Translations under genes and position numbers: made by a program
In this document: positions 6,310-15,623 of the stretch, piece after piece
Position numbering within the stretch: the stretch's first letter is position 1
Layout of the letters: every line of letters starts with the position of its first letter
Assembly: GCA_964457685.1 (NCBI GenBank)
Contig: CAYWFS010000032.1
Coordinates: 1-23,095 of the forward strand
Source: UMGS1696 sp964457685
GTDB taxonomy: Bacteria > Bacillota > Clostridia > Oscillospirales > CAG-272
Length of the DNA: 23,095 bases
Direction: 5' to 3'
The notes under the pieces: generated by a model
Database searches by the model: none
The model's input: only the letters and a program-made list of their open reading frames with translations
What the model was told of the DNA's origin: nothing

Positions 6310-8601
6310 TCACTTTACTGTAATTGCACCGTTTTCCGTGTCTATCGTGATATTTTCGACATTACCACGCTTTTTAACTATAAGCTCCGCTATCTTATCC
6401 TCAATATCTGACTGGATAAGGCGACGCATATTTCTTGCACCGAACTTGACGGAATACGATTTTTCCGCAACATAATTTCGTGCGGACTCTGTGAACACTG
6501 CCGCAATTCCCTTCTTTTCGAGAACGGAGGAGAGGTCGGAGAGCATAATGTCCGCAATATGTCTGAAGTTTTCGGTGGAAAGTCCGTTAAATGTTATTAT
6601 CTCATCCACACGGTTGATAAATTCGGGTCTGAGGAATTCTTCGAGAGCACGTCTTGTTTTATCCTCAACCACAGCCTTTTCGGATTCTGCAAAGCCCACA
6701 CGATTCTTCGCATATGTGCTACCCGCATTTGTGGTCATTACGATAACGGTATTTGAGAAATCCACCTGCTTACCGTGTGAGTCGGAAATGATTCCGTCGT
6801 CAAGAATCTGAAGCAGGATATTCATAACGTCGGGATGTGCTTTTTCTATTTCGTCAAAGAGTACCACGGAGTACGGTCTGCGGCGAATCTTCTCGGTAAG
6901 CTGTCCTGCGTCATCGTAGCCTACATATCCCGGAGGGGAGCCTACTATACGGGAAACCGAGAACTTATCCATAAACTCACTCATGTCAAGTCTGATAAGA
7001 GAGTCGGGAGTGGTAAACAGATCTGCGGCAAGCACTTTAACAAGCTCGGTTTTACCTACACCTGTAGGACCTGCGAAAATAAACGACACCGGCTTTTTCT
7101 TGTAGGAGATACCCGTTCTTGAGCGTCTTATTGCTCTCGATACCGCTTCTACCGCTTCGTCCTGACCGATAATTCTCTTTTTGAGACGTTCGTCAAGCAT
7201 TTCAAGCTTTTCGTATTCGCTTTCCGCAATTGCAGAGGCAGGAACCCCCGTCCATATTTCGATAACTCCGCAGAGGTCGTTTTCGGTCATACGGACTCTT
7301 TCGCATATCTCGTCAAGCTCGGAAAGTCTGCTTTCTATTCTAAGCTCCTCCGCTTTGAGGTCTGCGAGTCTCTTGTATCTGTCCTCGGCTTCTTCATCGG
7401 ATGCGGGAGCTTCTCCGCCATTTATGAGTGCTTCAAGCTCACTTCTGTCATGCTCTACCTTAACACGTCTGTCGGCAAGCTCGTGACGTTCGTTGATTTC
7501 GGGAGTGTGTACCGATATATGAGCGGCGGCCTCGTCAATAAGGTCTATCGCCTTGTCGGGGAGGAAGCGGTCGTTTATGTATCTTTCCGAAAGCTGTGCA
7601 GCTGAAGTAAGAAGTGCGTCCGCTATCTTTACACCGTGATATTCTTCGTAATACTTTTTTATTCCGAGAAGTATATCTACGGTTTCATCCACCGACGGCT
7701 CATTCACGGTAACCGGCTGGAATCTTCTTTCGAGAGCGGTATCTTTTTCGATATACTTTCTGTATTCCGTAAGTGTGGTAGCACCGATTACCTGTATCTC
7801 ACCTCTCGACAAAGCGGGCTTTAAGATATTTGCGGCATTCATGCTTCCCTCAGCGTCACCCACACCGACGATATTGTGAACTTCATCAATAACAAGGATT
7901 ACGTTTCCCTTTTGTCTCACATCGTTGAGGAGTCCGAGAACACGGGATTCAAACTGACCTCTGAACTGAGTTCCGGCTACAAGTGCTGTCAGGTCAAGCA
8001 GGCATACATCGTGGTCTTTCAGTCTGTAGGGTACATTTCCGGATGCGATTTTTTCGGCAAGTGCTTCCGCTATTGCTGTTTTACCTACACCGGGTTCACC
8101 TATGAGACACGGATTATTCTTCTGTCGGCGGCAAAGGATCTGTATAACTCTTTCAAGCTCACGGTCACGTCCGACAATACGATCGAGCTTTCCGAGTCTT
8201 GCTTTTTCGGTAAGGTTTGTTGTATATCCCTTGAGGAATTTATACTCTTTTCCGCCGCCCTCTTTTTCTTCGGATTTTTTATCCGATTTTTCATTCTTTT
8301 TCTGCTTTTCATCGGAGCCTTTTCCGAAGCTTCCCATGAGCTTTGAGAAGTTGAAAAGGGGTGCCGAGCTTTCTGTTTCCTCGGGGTTTATCTCTCCGTT
8401 GTCAATAAGCTCCTGTACATCGTTGTTGAGCCTCTCTATAGTCTCGTCATCAAGTCCCGAGCGTTCGAGAATATCGTCAACAGGCTTTATTCCAAGCTCT
8501 CTTGCACACTTGACGCAAAATCCCTCGGGTTTATCACTCATCTGGGGATTGTGCAAAAATATTACAGCCGCTCTTTTGTGGCATCTTGAACACATTATCA
8601 T
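6310..8601 (-). CDS. ClpE-like AAA+ unfoldase (Clp protease ATP-binding subunit)
   Basis: This 763-residue HSP100/Clp ATPase unfolds proteins and would feed them to ClpP. A short zinc-binding N-terminus has CxxC pairs at 4-7 and 29-32, as in ClpE. A charged linker rich in Lys/Glu runs from about 93 to 119. AAA+ module 1 has Walker A GEPGVGKT (168-175) and Walker B VIDE (237-240). A coiled-coil middle region spans about 372-440, and module 2 has Walker A GPTGVGKT (511-518). The VGF tripeptide at 635-637 occupies the position of the ClpP-docking loop, so partnership with ClpP is expected. The start at 8601 has AAGG about ten bases upstream; the ATG at 8595 is an alternative. The gene follows cvpA by 24 bases. 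I see no CtsR operator in that gap and no mcsA/mcsB nearby, so heat-shock control through CtsR is not evident here. ClpE is the best match because of the zinc finger; ClpC is the alternative name. Confidence 0.92.
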   Translation of the reverse strand: MIMCSRCHKRAAVIFLHNPQMSDKPEGFCVKCARELGIKPVDDILERSGLDDETIERLNNDVQELIDNGEINPEETESSAPLFNFSKLMGSFGKGSDEKQKKNEKSDKKSEEKEGGGKEYKFLKGYTTNLTEKARLGKLDRIVGRDRELERVIQILCRRQKNNPCLIGEPGVGKTAIAEALAEKIASGNVPYRLKDHDVCLLDLTALVAGTQFRGQFESRVLGLLNDVRQKGNVILVIDEVHNIVGVGDAEGSMNAANILKPALSRGEIQVIGATTLTEYRKYIEKDTALERRFQPVTVNEPSVDETVDILLGIKKYYEEYHGVKIADALLTSAAQLSERYINDRFLPDKAIDLIDEAAAHISVHTPEINERHELADRRVKVEHDRSELEALINGGEAPASDEEAEDRYKRLADLKAEELRIESRLSELDEICERVRMTENDLCGVIEIWTGVPASAIAESEYEKLEMLDERLKKRIIGQDEAVEAVSRAIRRSRTGISYKKKPVSFIFAGPTGVGKTELVKVLAADLFTTPDSLIRLDMSEFMDKFSVSRIVGSPPGYVGYDDAGQLTEKIRRRPYSVVLFDEIEKAHPDVMNILLQILDDGIISDSHGKQVDFSNTVIVMTTNAGSTYAKNRVGFAESEKAVVEDKTRRALEEFLRPEFINRVDEIITFNGLSTENFRHIADIMLSDLSSVLEKKGIAAVFTESARNYVAEKSYSVKFGARNMRRLIQSDIEDKIAELIVKKRGNVENITIDTENGAITVK

Positions 8602-8625
8602 ATATTTCTACCTTAAAACTATAAT

Positions 8626-9357
8626 TTACCAATTTACTATTGAGCTTATCTCGTCAATGGGATTATGCTCTATCAAATACTTGCATATTCTCGTATCTTC
8701 AACAACGTCTCGACCGAACAATGTGGGATCTATGGAACCGAGTGAGGAAACAAGAGAAGAAAGAACTACCGCCGCTACAAACGCAAACAGCACTGCCTCC
8801 ACAACGCCGAATGCCATACCAAGCACGGAGTTTGCCTGACTAAGCACGGGCAGCTTGAAGATGAGGTTTAAGAGAGCGGTAAGAAGTGACAGCACTATAT
8901 ATGCCGCAATAAATATGAGAATAAATGAAATACAATTTGCGATTATCTGAGATGTGGGGGCTGCTATCTCCTCCGCAAACGCACGGACCGTATTCTCGCC
9001 GCAGCCTGTAATATCCTTTATTTTGTCGGTGAATGCGGTGATATTTACGTTATATCTCTCGAGTATGGAGGTAAACGGCTCGGGCATATCCACGGCAAGA
9101 CGTGAAAGATTATAAAGGTCTGTGCTTGTATCGAGAGCAAGGGATTTCAGCGTCTCGAATATCCCGTTTGTTATGGGTTCGGAGAGATATTTATCCCGTA
9201 TTATCGCCGCAAGCACGGGTGTATATGCATACGATACTACAAATGACACTATCGAGGTAACAAGACCCATCACGGATTTAACAAGTCCTCTGCCTGCACC
9301 TCGCCATATGATTATTACAGCCGACAGCAATATTATCGCATCTATCGCCAAGCTCAT
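8626..9357 (-). CDS. CvpA family membrane protein
   Basis: This 243-residue protein has four hydrophobic segments: about 3-18, 29-45, 137-165 and 175-200. A WRGAGRGLVKSVMGL stretch after the first helix is typical of CvpA/colicin V production proteins, and glycine/alanine-rich helices lie near the C-terminus. In Enterobacteria CvpA is linked to colicin V export and envelope homeostasis; in Firmicutes its role is not settled. The start is supported by GGAGG eight bases upstream. It sits between the DUF5711-like gene and the Clp gene in the same direction. Confidence 0.82.
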   Translation of the reverse strand: MSLAIDAIILLSAVIIIWRGAGRGLVKSVMGLVTSIVSFVVSYAYTPVLAAIIRDKYLSEPITNGIFETLKSLALDTSTDLYNLSRLAVDMPEPFTSILERYNVNITAFTDKIKDITGCGENTVRAFAEEIAAPTSQIIANCISFILIFIAAYIVLSLLTALLNLIFKLPVLSQANSVLGMAFGVVEAVLFAFVAAVVLSSLVSSLGSIDPTLFGRDVVEDTRICKYLIEHNPIDEISSIVNW

Positions 9358-9406
9358 TTTTTATTCCTCCGCATTATTATCGTATTGTTATCTTATGTTT
9401 GTTTTT

Positions 9407-10612
9407 CTAAAATATCTTTGAAGCCGATGAACGTGAGCATAACAACGCTCCGTGTGTCAGCGGAACTATGCCGAGTACATCGTTTTCGGGAATATATTCC
9501 TCATAATTTCCGTCTTTGTCGATTTTTATGACCTTATCGGTAACGGTTATATAAGCAAGTGCATCGGTGTAGTCGATTGAAGCATATGCTCCCGTAACTC
9601 TTGCCGATATTTCATCAGAATAAAGCATATCTCCGTCCGTACCGAACACCACGCATCTGTTTTCGCTTCCGAGTGCGTTTATACTTCCGACAACTACGGC
9701 ACCCGCACTTGAAATATCCGCATATCTCAGGCTCATTCCGCTGAAGCTGTATGATGTTGTCATTCCTCCGCTGTAGTCGAAGAAATAAATTCCGTTATCG
9801 CAAAGCAGTATGAAGCCGTCTTCAAACGCATTTATTTCAAGCGGCATTGTATGTGTGTAGGATGAGGTATAAAGCGGAGTATCCGAGCCTTTTTTAATTA
9901 TGGATATTTCGCATCCGAGGTCGGTGTCTGCCGGAATACCCGAGGCTATAACGATATATTCTCCGTTCGGTGAAAGAGAAGCTCCGAGGACGTAGTTTTC
10001 CTTATATATACTCATCGACTTATTGAATGCGGAGTTATATAATTCCACCACATACTTTGTTTCTCTCGACCGTGTCACAAGGAGAAGTGAGCCGTCATCC
10101 GCTATATCTCCCGTAACTATCGGCTGTGATGATGTACGCTCTATTATTCGTGTGAGCTGATTATACACGGAGTAACCCTCGCCTCCGACATCGTACAGCA
10201 GGAGATATTTCTCGCTTGTAACCATATCGGGGGATGAGTAGCTACAGTTGTCCTCAACGAGAAGACCGCCGCCCGAGTCGTAATAGATATACGAGCCCGA
10301 GGTACAAATTGCGGTTCCGCCTCTGAACGAGCTTGTTATAAGGTCATCTCCGCCGTTGTATACTATACTTGAATATTCTCCGCTTCCCGGAAGTGAAAGA
10401 GCGGACATATCTCTTACAAGAAATTTCAGGTTATCGTATGTGACGTACTGCCCGAGAAAAAGCATAACGAATATCACATATGCGATAAGGGTCAGCATAA
10501 GTGCTATACCGAGTACCGTATATTTTCGTGATACTTTAAGATAATATCGGTTCACACGTCTCTCCATGCCGCCTATTACGGGTAGCTTTTCTGTGGAGTG
10601 ACCTTTACTCAT
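9407..10612 (-). CDS. Membrane-anchored beta-propeller-like protein (DUF5711-like)
   Basis: The 401-residue product starts with a basic cytoplasmic tail of about 30 residues. One membrane helix follows (about 32-55), then an extracellular domain of repeated beta-strand units (for example TGDIADDGSLLLVTR, VLGASLSPNGEYIVIA and DISSAGAVVVGS), which suggests a WD40/PQQ-like propeller. This fits DUF5711 proteins of Clostridia, which I recall beside cvpA; the family name is a moderate-confidence recall. No catalytic motif is visible. AGGTG lies eight bases before the ATG. A sensory or scaffolding role at the cell surface is an inference. Confidence 0.7.
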   Translation of the reverse strand: MSKGHSTEKLPVIGGMERRVNRYYLKVSRKYTVLGIALMLTLIAYVIFVMLFLGQYVTYDNLKFLVRDMSALSLPGSGEYSSIVYNGGDDLITSSFRGGTAICTSGSYIYYDSGGGLLVEDNCSYSSPDMVTSEKYLLLYDVGGEGYSVYNQLTRIIERTSSQPIVTGDIADDGSLLLVTRSRETKYVVELYNSAFNKSMSIYKENYVLGASLSPNGEYIVIASGIPADTDLGCEISIIKKGSDTPLYTSSYTHTMPLEINAFEDGFILLCDNGIYFFDYSGGMTTSYSFSGMSLRYADISSAGAVVVGSINALGSENRCVVFGTDGDMLYSDEISARVTGAYASIDYTDALAYITVTDKVIKIDKDGNYEEYIPENDVLGIVPLTHGALLCSRSSASKIF

Positions 10613-10635
10613 TACGATTCACCTGCTTTCCGTCT

Positions 10636-11418
10636 TTATTCTGTCTTCCAATCGAAAGGAGTGGGATATTCAACCTCCGCAAGGTAAAGGCCATCGGGAG
10701 GAGCTGTTTTCCCTGCACGAGTTCTGTCCTTCGCTTCAAGCACTGCCGATATATCATTCGGAGAATAAAGACCGAATGCGGCATCTACGAGAGTACCCGT
10801 GATTATTCTTACCATATTGTACAAAAATCCGTCCGCCGTAACGCTGAGAGTGATTTGCTCTCCCTCACGCATCACGTCAAGTGCATATATCTCACGAACA
10901 GCATCCGTTATTCTCGAGCCTGTTGCCATAAACGAGGTAAAATCATGCCGTCCGACAAGTCTTTTGCCGCATTCGTTCATGATTTCTATACCACGGTCGG
11001 AAACGGGCTTTTTAAGTTGCCACGCACGTCCGCCAAGAAACGGGTCATATGCGGCAGAGTCGTACATTTTGTATTTATACGTCTTTTTTACAACGGAATA
11101 TCTCGGATGAAAATCACCGTCCGCCGTAGCCTCTCCCACTATTCCTATATCAACGGGTAAAAATCGTCTTGCCGCACGGTGAAGCTTTCCCACGGGAATA
11201 TCTATTTTATCTTCGCTGTTTTTCGGCTCAACTGTGCATACAAAGCCATACGCATGAACGCCGGAGTCGGTTCTCGAACATCCTGTAACGCTTACGGGAA
11301 AGCCGAGAGTTTTTGAAAGGGCTTCGGTGAGAGTTCCCTGCACGGTTCTTTTGTCCGGCTGAAACTGATACCCCGCAAATCCCGAACCGTTATATTTTAT
11401 CTTTAAAACTCGTTTCAT
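10636..11418 (-). CDS. truA: tRNA pseudouridine(38-40) synthase TruA
   Basis: This 260-residue enzyme isomerises uridines 38-40 in the anticodon stem-loop of tRNAs. It opens with MKRVLKIKYNGSGFAGYQFQ, and the catalytic motif GCSRTDSGVHA places the nucleophilic aspartate at Asp51. The C-terminal half has FLYNMVRIITGTL, typical of TruA. Length matches the family (about 245-270). The ATG overlaps none of ecfT but follows its stop by one base (TAA-A-ATG) with no clear ribosome binding site, which suggests translational coupling. Position after ecfT is the classic Firmicutes order. Confidence 0.96.
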   Translation of the reverse strand: MKRVLKIKYNGSGFAGYQFQPDKRTVQGTLTEALSKTLGFPVSVTGCSRTDSGVHAYGFVCTVEPKNSEDKIDIPVGKLHRAARRFLPVDIGIVGEATADGDFHPRYSVVKKTYKYKMYDSAAYDPFLGGRAWQLKKPVSDRGIEIMNECGKRLVGRHDFTSFMATGSRITDAVREIYALDVMREGEQITLSVTADGFLYNMVRIITGTLVDAAFGLYSPNDISAVLEAKDRTRAGKTAPPDGLYLAEVEYPTPFDWKTE

Positions 11419-11419
11419 T

Positions 11420-12247
11420 TTATATTGTCATCAAATATATCGGGAAGAATTTGTTTACAAGCACAACTCCCACACCGAGAAGAAGCATTATTATCATGAA
11501 CACACCGTCAAGATATGATGAATGCAGCTTGTTCATTCTTGTTCTTCCCTCACCGCCCGTGTAGCAACGGCATTCCATAGCTGTGGCAAGCTCGTCCGCA
11601 CGTCTGAATGCGGAGATAAAGAGCGGAATAAGTATCGGTATAAGAGCTTTTGCACGCTTTACGATACCTCCGCTTGAAAAATCCGCACCTCTCGCAGTCT
11701 GAGCCGCAATTATCTTCTGAGTTTCGTCAATGAGAGTGGGGATAAATCTGAGAGCTATCGTCATCATCATGGAAAACTCATGAACGGGAACGTGAAGCTT
11801 TGCAAGGGGAGCAAGAAGCTGTTCAAGTGCGTCCGTAAGTGCAAGCGGAGTCGTGGTATAGGTAAGGAACACCGAGGTTGCCACGATAAGAAGAACTATA
11901 CGAAGCACCAGCATGACGGCATTTATTATTCCTTCGAGATAGACATGGATAAACCCAAGCTCAAAAAGAAGCGTGTCTCCCGTCATCCAAAAGATATTAA
12001 TGACCGCCGTAAACAAAATAACGTAAAGGAGCGGTTTTATCGAATTCAGAACCAGCGACACCGAAAGCTCCGTCTTGTAAACGAAGAATACGGAGGCACA
12101 AAGAAGCAAAACGAATGCTCCCACGCTTTTTGCCATAAAGATTATTGCAATATACATGAGGGATAGGACTATCTTCCATCTCGGGTCGAGACGGTGAATG
12201 ACGGAGCTACCCTCACAATATTGTCCGAATGTGATATCTGATTTCAT
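11420..12247 (-). CDS. ecfT: ECF transporter transmembrane subunit EcfT
   Basis: This 275-residue membrane protein couples the EcfA1/EcfA2 ATPases to interchangeable substrate-binding S components for vitamin and metal uptake. The N-terminus, MKSDITFGQYCEGSSVIHRL, is diagnostic. Several membrane segments lie between about 28 and 130 and again near 205 and 250-270. The first coupling motif is Ala-Arg-Gly at 185-187. The second reads Cys-Arg-Cys at 226-228 within AMECRCYTGGEGRTRM, where the textbook form is Ala-Arg-Gly; I believe cysteine occurs here in other Clostridia. No S-component gene lies in the window, which fits a shared (group II) module. Confidence 0.95.
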   Translation of the reverse strand: MKSDITFGQYCEGSSVIHRLDPRWKIVLSLMYIAIIFMAKSVGAFVLLLCASVFFVYKTELSVSLVLNSIKPLLYVILFTAVINIFWMTGDTLLFELGFIHVYLEGIINAVMLVLRIVLLIVATSVFLTYTTTPLALTDALEQLLAPLAKLHVPVHEFSMMMTIALRFIPTLIDETQKIIAAQTARGADFSSGGIVKRAKALIPILIPLFISAFRRADELATAMECRCYTGGEGRTRMNKLHSSYLDGVFMIIMLLLGVGVVLVNKFFPIYLMTI

Positions 12248-12268
12248 TATGTTATATTCCTGTTATCC

Positions 12269-13153
12269 TCAAACGCATTTTTCCTCTGTATTATCGAGAG
12301 ACCTGCCCGACGAAATAAACTCGCCTATTTTTTCCGCCGCCCAGTCAACCGTATAAACGTCACGTCCTATATCGATACCGTATTGTGCAAGGGAGGCGGC
12401 TACTCTTGTTATCTGCGGAACATCAAGCCCGACAGCAACAAGCTCCGCAGACTCCGAGAAGACCTCCGCACAGCTTTTGTGCATAAGAAGTCTCGAATCC
12501 GACATAACTATGATATTGTCGCAGTAGAGAGCCATATCCTCCATACTGTGACTGACGATGATAACGGTAGTTCCGGATTCACGGGAGAACTTTTTTATTC
12601 CTCCGAGAATATCTCTCCGTCCTGCCGGGTCAAGTCCTGCCGCAGGTTCGTCGAGAATAAGAATCTTCGGATTCATTGCTATAACTCCGGCAAGTGCGGC
12701 ACGTCTTTTCTGACCTCCCGAAAGCTCAAAGGGAGAACGGTCGAGCATATCGGGGGATAGTCCGGAGAAAGCCGCCGCTCTTTCGACTGTAGCTTTAAGT
12801 TCATCTCCCTCAATCCCCATATTTTTCGGGCCGAACTCTATATCCTCACGAACAGTCTCCGCAAAAAGCTGATATTCGGGGTACTGCATCACAAGTCCCG
12901 CCTTGAATCTGACGTCACGGATTTTTTTCGGATCCGCCCAAATATTCATGCCGTCTATCAGAACCTCGCCCTCATCGGGTGTAAGAAGTCCGTTCAGCAT
13001 CTGCACAAGGGTGGATTTTCCGCTTCCCGTGTGACCGATAAGACCGGTGATACCGCCGTCTATCTTAAACGAAACGGAATCGAGAGCTTTATGAGGACTT
13101 CCCGTCTTTTTTCCGTATGTGTATGATAAATTCCTTACTTCAACAGTTGCCAT
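12269..13153 (-). CDS. ecfA2: ECF transporter ATPase EcfA2
   Basis: This 294-residue ABC ATPase has Walker A GHTGSGKST (40-48), the EcfA2-type Q-loop MQYPEYQLF (89-97), signature LSGGQKRR (144-151), Walker B ILILDEP with Glu169, and the H-loop VSHSMED. It hydrolyses ATP with EcfA1 to drive the EcfT-S component complex. The start is set by GGAGG six bases before the ATG. It follows ecfA1 by 15 bases, and ecfT follows 21 bases later. The YPEYQLF sequence and second position in the operon identify it as A2 and not A1. Confidence 0.95.
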   Translation of the reverse strand: MATVEVRNLSYTYGKKTGSPHKALDSVSFKIDGGITGLIGHTGSGKSTLVQMLNGLLTPDEGEVLIDGMNIWADPKKIRDVRFKAGLVMQYPEYQLFAETVREDIEFGPKNMGIEGDELKATVERAAAFSGLSPDMLDRSPFELSGGQKRRAALAGVIAMNPKILILDEPAAGLDPAGRRDILGGIKKFSRESGTTVIIVSHSMEDMALYCDNIIVMSDSRLLMHKSCAEVFSESAELVAVGLDVPQITRVAASLAQYGIDIGRDVYTVDWAAEKIGEFISSGRSLDNTEEKCV

Positions 13154-13168
13154 TTATTTCCTCCGAGC

Positions 13169-14044
13169 TTATCGGATATATCTTTTGTTTCGTACAGCGT
13201 CCGCTATGACCTCTGCACATCTTTCGGTATCGAATACATCTATCGGCACGTCAAGTCCCTGCTTACGCATTTTGTAAAGAAGCTCCGTGGTCTGCGGTAC
13301 GTCAAGTCCTGCGTTCCACATCTTCTCGGGGTCACCGAAAACCTCAGCGGGAGTTCCGTCACCTATCATTTCTCCGTCCTTCATGACGATTATTCTGTCT
13401 GCCATAGCCGCTTCGTTCATGTGATGGGTAATGAGGATGACCGTTATACCCTCCTCTTTATTGAGCTTTTCGATTATCGCCATGACCTCTCGTCTTCCCA
13501 TAGGGTCAAGCATAGCGGTCGATTCGTCGAAGATTATGCATTTTCTTCTCATTGCGATAACACCGGCTATTGCAACCCTCTGCTTTTGTCCGCCCGAGAG
13601 ATTATACGACTGACGGCGAGCGTATTTTTCCATTCCCACGTCTTCGAGAGCCGCATCCACTCTTTTTCTTATTTCAGCGGGTGCTATTCCGAGGTTCTCA
13701 CAGCCGAAAGCAACGTCTTCCTCGACTATGGTAGCGACTATCTGGTTATCGGGATTCTGGAAAACCATTCCGACATCCCGTCTTGCAGCGAGAATATCCT
13801 CCTCCGTGGTTTTATCGGATGTCATTTCACGTCCGAACACGGTAAGCTTTCCGCTGTCGGGCATATTTATCATACAAAGCAGCTTTGCAAGGGTGGATTT
13901 TCCGCTTCCGTTCCGTCCGAGAATTGCGGTGAATGAGCCTTCCTCTATCTCAAAGGAAACACCTTTAAGTGCTTTTTTAGGCTTGGCTCCCTCCTCCGCA
14001 GGGTATGAGAACGTAAGATTTTCCGCTTTAATTATTGTTTGCAT
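13169..14044 (-). CDS. ecfA1: ECF transporter ATPase EcfA1
   Basis: This 291-residue ABC ATPase has Walker A GRNGSGKST (43-51), Q-loop VFQNPDNQ (94-101, the usual EcfA1 form), signature LSGGQKQR (149-156), Walker B CIIFDES (169-175) and an ITHHMNE H-loop. The usual DEATSMLDP appears as DESTAMLDP. I start at the ATG at 14044, which has GCGGAG eight bases upstream. A GTG at 14074 is in frame but would add ten residues with no site. It pairs with EcfA2 and EcfT. Confidence 0.95.
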   Translation of the reverse strand: MQTIIKAENLTFSYPAEEGAKPKKALKGVSFEIEEGSFTAILGRNGSGKSTLAKLLCMINMPDSGKLTVFGREMTSDKTTEEDILAARRDVGMVFQNPDNQIVATIVEEDVAFGCENLGIAPAEIRKRVDAALEDVGMEKYARRQSYNLSGGQKQRVAIAGVIAMRRKCIIFDESTAMLDPMGRREVMAIIEKLNKEEGITVILITHHMNEAAMADRIIVMKDGEMIGDGTPAEVFGDPEKMWNAGLDVPQTTELLYKMRKQGLDVPIDVFDTERCAEVIADAVRNKRYIR

Positions 14045-14101
14045 ATTTTTTACTCCGCTCGTAGGTTTTCCCACGCAGAATTTTCAGATATTTTTGTTTT
14101 A

Positions 14102-14983
14102 TCAGAAGCTGAATCTTGCTCTGACTGTAGCTCCGCTCGGAAGAAGAAGTCCGCTGTCGGTAACTGGAATACAGGTCTCTCCGGTTTCCGTTGTAACATG
14201 GGAACGCAGTCTTTCGGGGAGAGTTCTCATAAGCAGATACTGCATAACCGCAGGAGACAAGCCCGTCGTATATGAGTTTATGAGGAAGAAAAGCGGTTCA
14301 TCGGAAAGAAGCTTTACCGCAAGAGAAATAAGCTCTGCCGCACATTCTTCAAGCTTCCAAACCTCTCCGCTCGGACCTCTGCCGTATGAGGGAGGATCCA
14401 TTATGATACCATCATACTTGTTTCCGCGTCTTATTTCACGTTCAACAAACTTTTTGCAGTCGTCAACTATGTATCTGCAAGGTGCGTTTTCAAGACCGGA
14501 GAGAGCCATGTTTTCCTTTGCCGCCTGAGTCATTCCCTTTGAGGCGTCAACGTGAACAAGAGCCGCACCTGCCTTTGCACAAGCGACTGTAGCACCGCCG
14601 GTATACGCAAAGAGGTTAAGCACCTTAGGCTGTTCTCTGCCCTCCTTGATAGCAGAACGGATAACCTCGTCCTGCCAGTCCCAGTTTACCGCCTGCTCGG
14701 GGAAAAGTCCGGTATGCTTGAATCCCATCGGGCGAAGTCTGAACGTAAGGTCACGGTAGTTTATGCACCATGCTTCGGGCATACGGTGTACCGTCCATGA
14801 ACCTCCGCCTCCCACTCTTTTGTATACTCCATCGGGACGTTTCCACTGCGGATTCTTTCTTTCACCCTTCCAAATAACCTGAGGGTCGGGACGAACAAGG
14901 ATGTATCTGCCCCATCTTTCGAGTCTTTCGCCGCCGTCGCAGTCGATAAGCTCATATTCTTTCCATTTATCTGCTGACCACAT
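14102..14983 (-). CDS. RlmI/RlmK-like class I SAM-dependent methyltransferase
   Basis: The 293-residue product resembles the COG1092 group of rRNA methyltransferases but lacks the N-terminal PUA domain of RlmI. SAM-binding motif I is VLNLFAYTGGATVACAKAGA (121-140), with the ribose-binding acidic residue at Asp146 (VHVDASKG). Motif IV is DPPSY (196-200). Target base and substrate cannot be read from sequence; 23S rRNA cytosine or guanine methylation is the family expectation. GAGAG lies about eight bases before the ATG. It sits 18 bases after ruvC and is transcribed with it. Confidence 0.85.
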   Translation of the reverse strand: MWSADKWKEYELIDCDGGERLERWGRYILVRPDPQVIWKGERKNPQWKRPDGVYKRVGGGGSWTVHRMPEAWCINYRDLTFRLRPMGFKHTGLFPEQAVNWDWQDEVIRSAIKEGREQPKVLNLFAYTGGATVACAKAGAALVHVDASKGMTQAAKENMALSGLENAPCRYIVDDCKKFVEREIRRGNKYDGIIMDPPSYGRGPSGEVWKLEECAAELISLAVKLLSDEPLFFLINSYTTGLSPAVMQYLLMRTLPERLRSHVTTETGETCIPVTDSGLLLPSGATVRARFSF

Positions 14984-15001
14984 AATTTTCTCTCTTTTCG
15001 A

Positions 15002-15592
15002 TTATTTATTTTGTTCGTCAAGTAGCTTTATTGCTATATCGGAGCGGCTTCCTTTACCGCTTTGACCTATCTTACCCGCCATTGTGGTTGGTCTGTTATA
15101 GTACTGTGCAAGACGTGAAGAGCCTGTATATGCGTGACACATAGCTGCTGCAAGTGCGTCTGCCGTATCATCGGGTTTCGGTCTCTCACGAAGTCCGAGA
15201 AGACGTGTCACGCTGTCCATAACAAGATTTTTGTCCGCTCTGCCGTAGCCTGTTATCGTATTTTTTATCTGAAGCGGAGTGTATTCGTAAATAGGGACTC
15301 CGTTTTGTCTCAAAGCAAGCACTATGACCCCTCTCGCCTGAGCCACTATAATGCCCGTCTTTTGGTTTGTGTTGAAAAACAGCTCTTCTATAGATGCACA
15401 ATCAGGCTTATACTTCTTGATTATCGCAGTAAGCTCCGAATGAACAAGGAAAAGTCTGTCCTCCGTTTTCATCGACGAGTGCGTGGTTATCGCCCCGAAA
15501 TCTATCGGCTTTTGACGCATTCCGCTCTCATCGGTCATGATAACACCCCATCCGACAATGGCTATTCCGGGGTCAATACCGAGGATGACCAT
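15002..15592 (-). CDS. ruvC: Crossover junction endodeoxyribonuclease RuvC
   Basis: RuvC resolves Holliday junctions as a dimer in concert with RuvAB. The 196-residue product carries the four acidic active-site residues: Asp7 in ILGIDPG, Glu69 in SIEELFF, and Asp142 and Asp145 in PDDTADAL. The C-terminal tail of about 40 residues is basic and longer than in E. coli RuvC. I start at 15592, where AGGTGG lies about five bases upstream. The longer frame to 15652 is ruled out because it runs into the promoter (-35 at 15652-15647). No ruvA or ruvB is in the window. It is the first gene of the long minus-strand block. Confidence 0.96.
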   Translation of the reverse strand: MVILGIDPGIAIVGWGVIMTDESGMRQKPIDFGAITTHSSMKTEDRLFLVHSELTAIIKKYKPDCASIEELFFNTNQKTGIIVAQARGVIVLALRQNGVPIYEYTPLQIKNTITGYGRADKNLVMDSVTRLLGLRERPKPDDTADALAAAMCHAYTGSSRLAQYYNRPTTMAGKIGQSGKGSRSDIAIKLLDEQNK

Positions 15593-15623
15593 ATTACCAC
15601 CTATTATAATATTGTAATAATAT

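Noticed and set aside
8602..8625. Possible CtsR operator before the Clp gene
   Set aside because: The 24-base gap contains no GGTCAAA-type direct repeat.
8102..8839. A 245-codon open frame on the plus strand, antisense to the Clp ATPase gene
   Set aside because: It lies opposite strong Clp motifs, is Ser/Phe-rich like typical antisense shadows, and has no recognisable domain.
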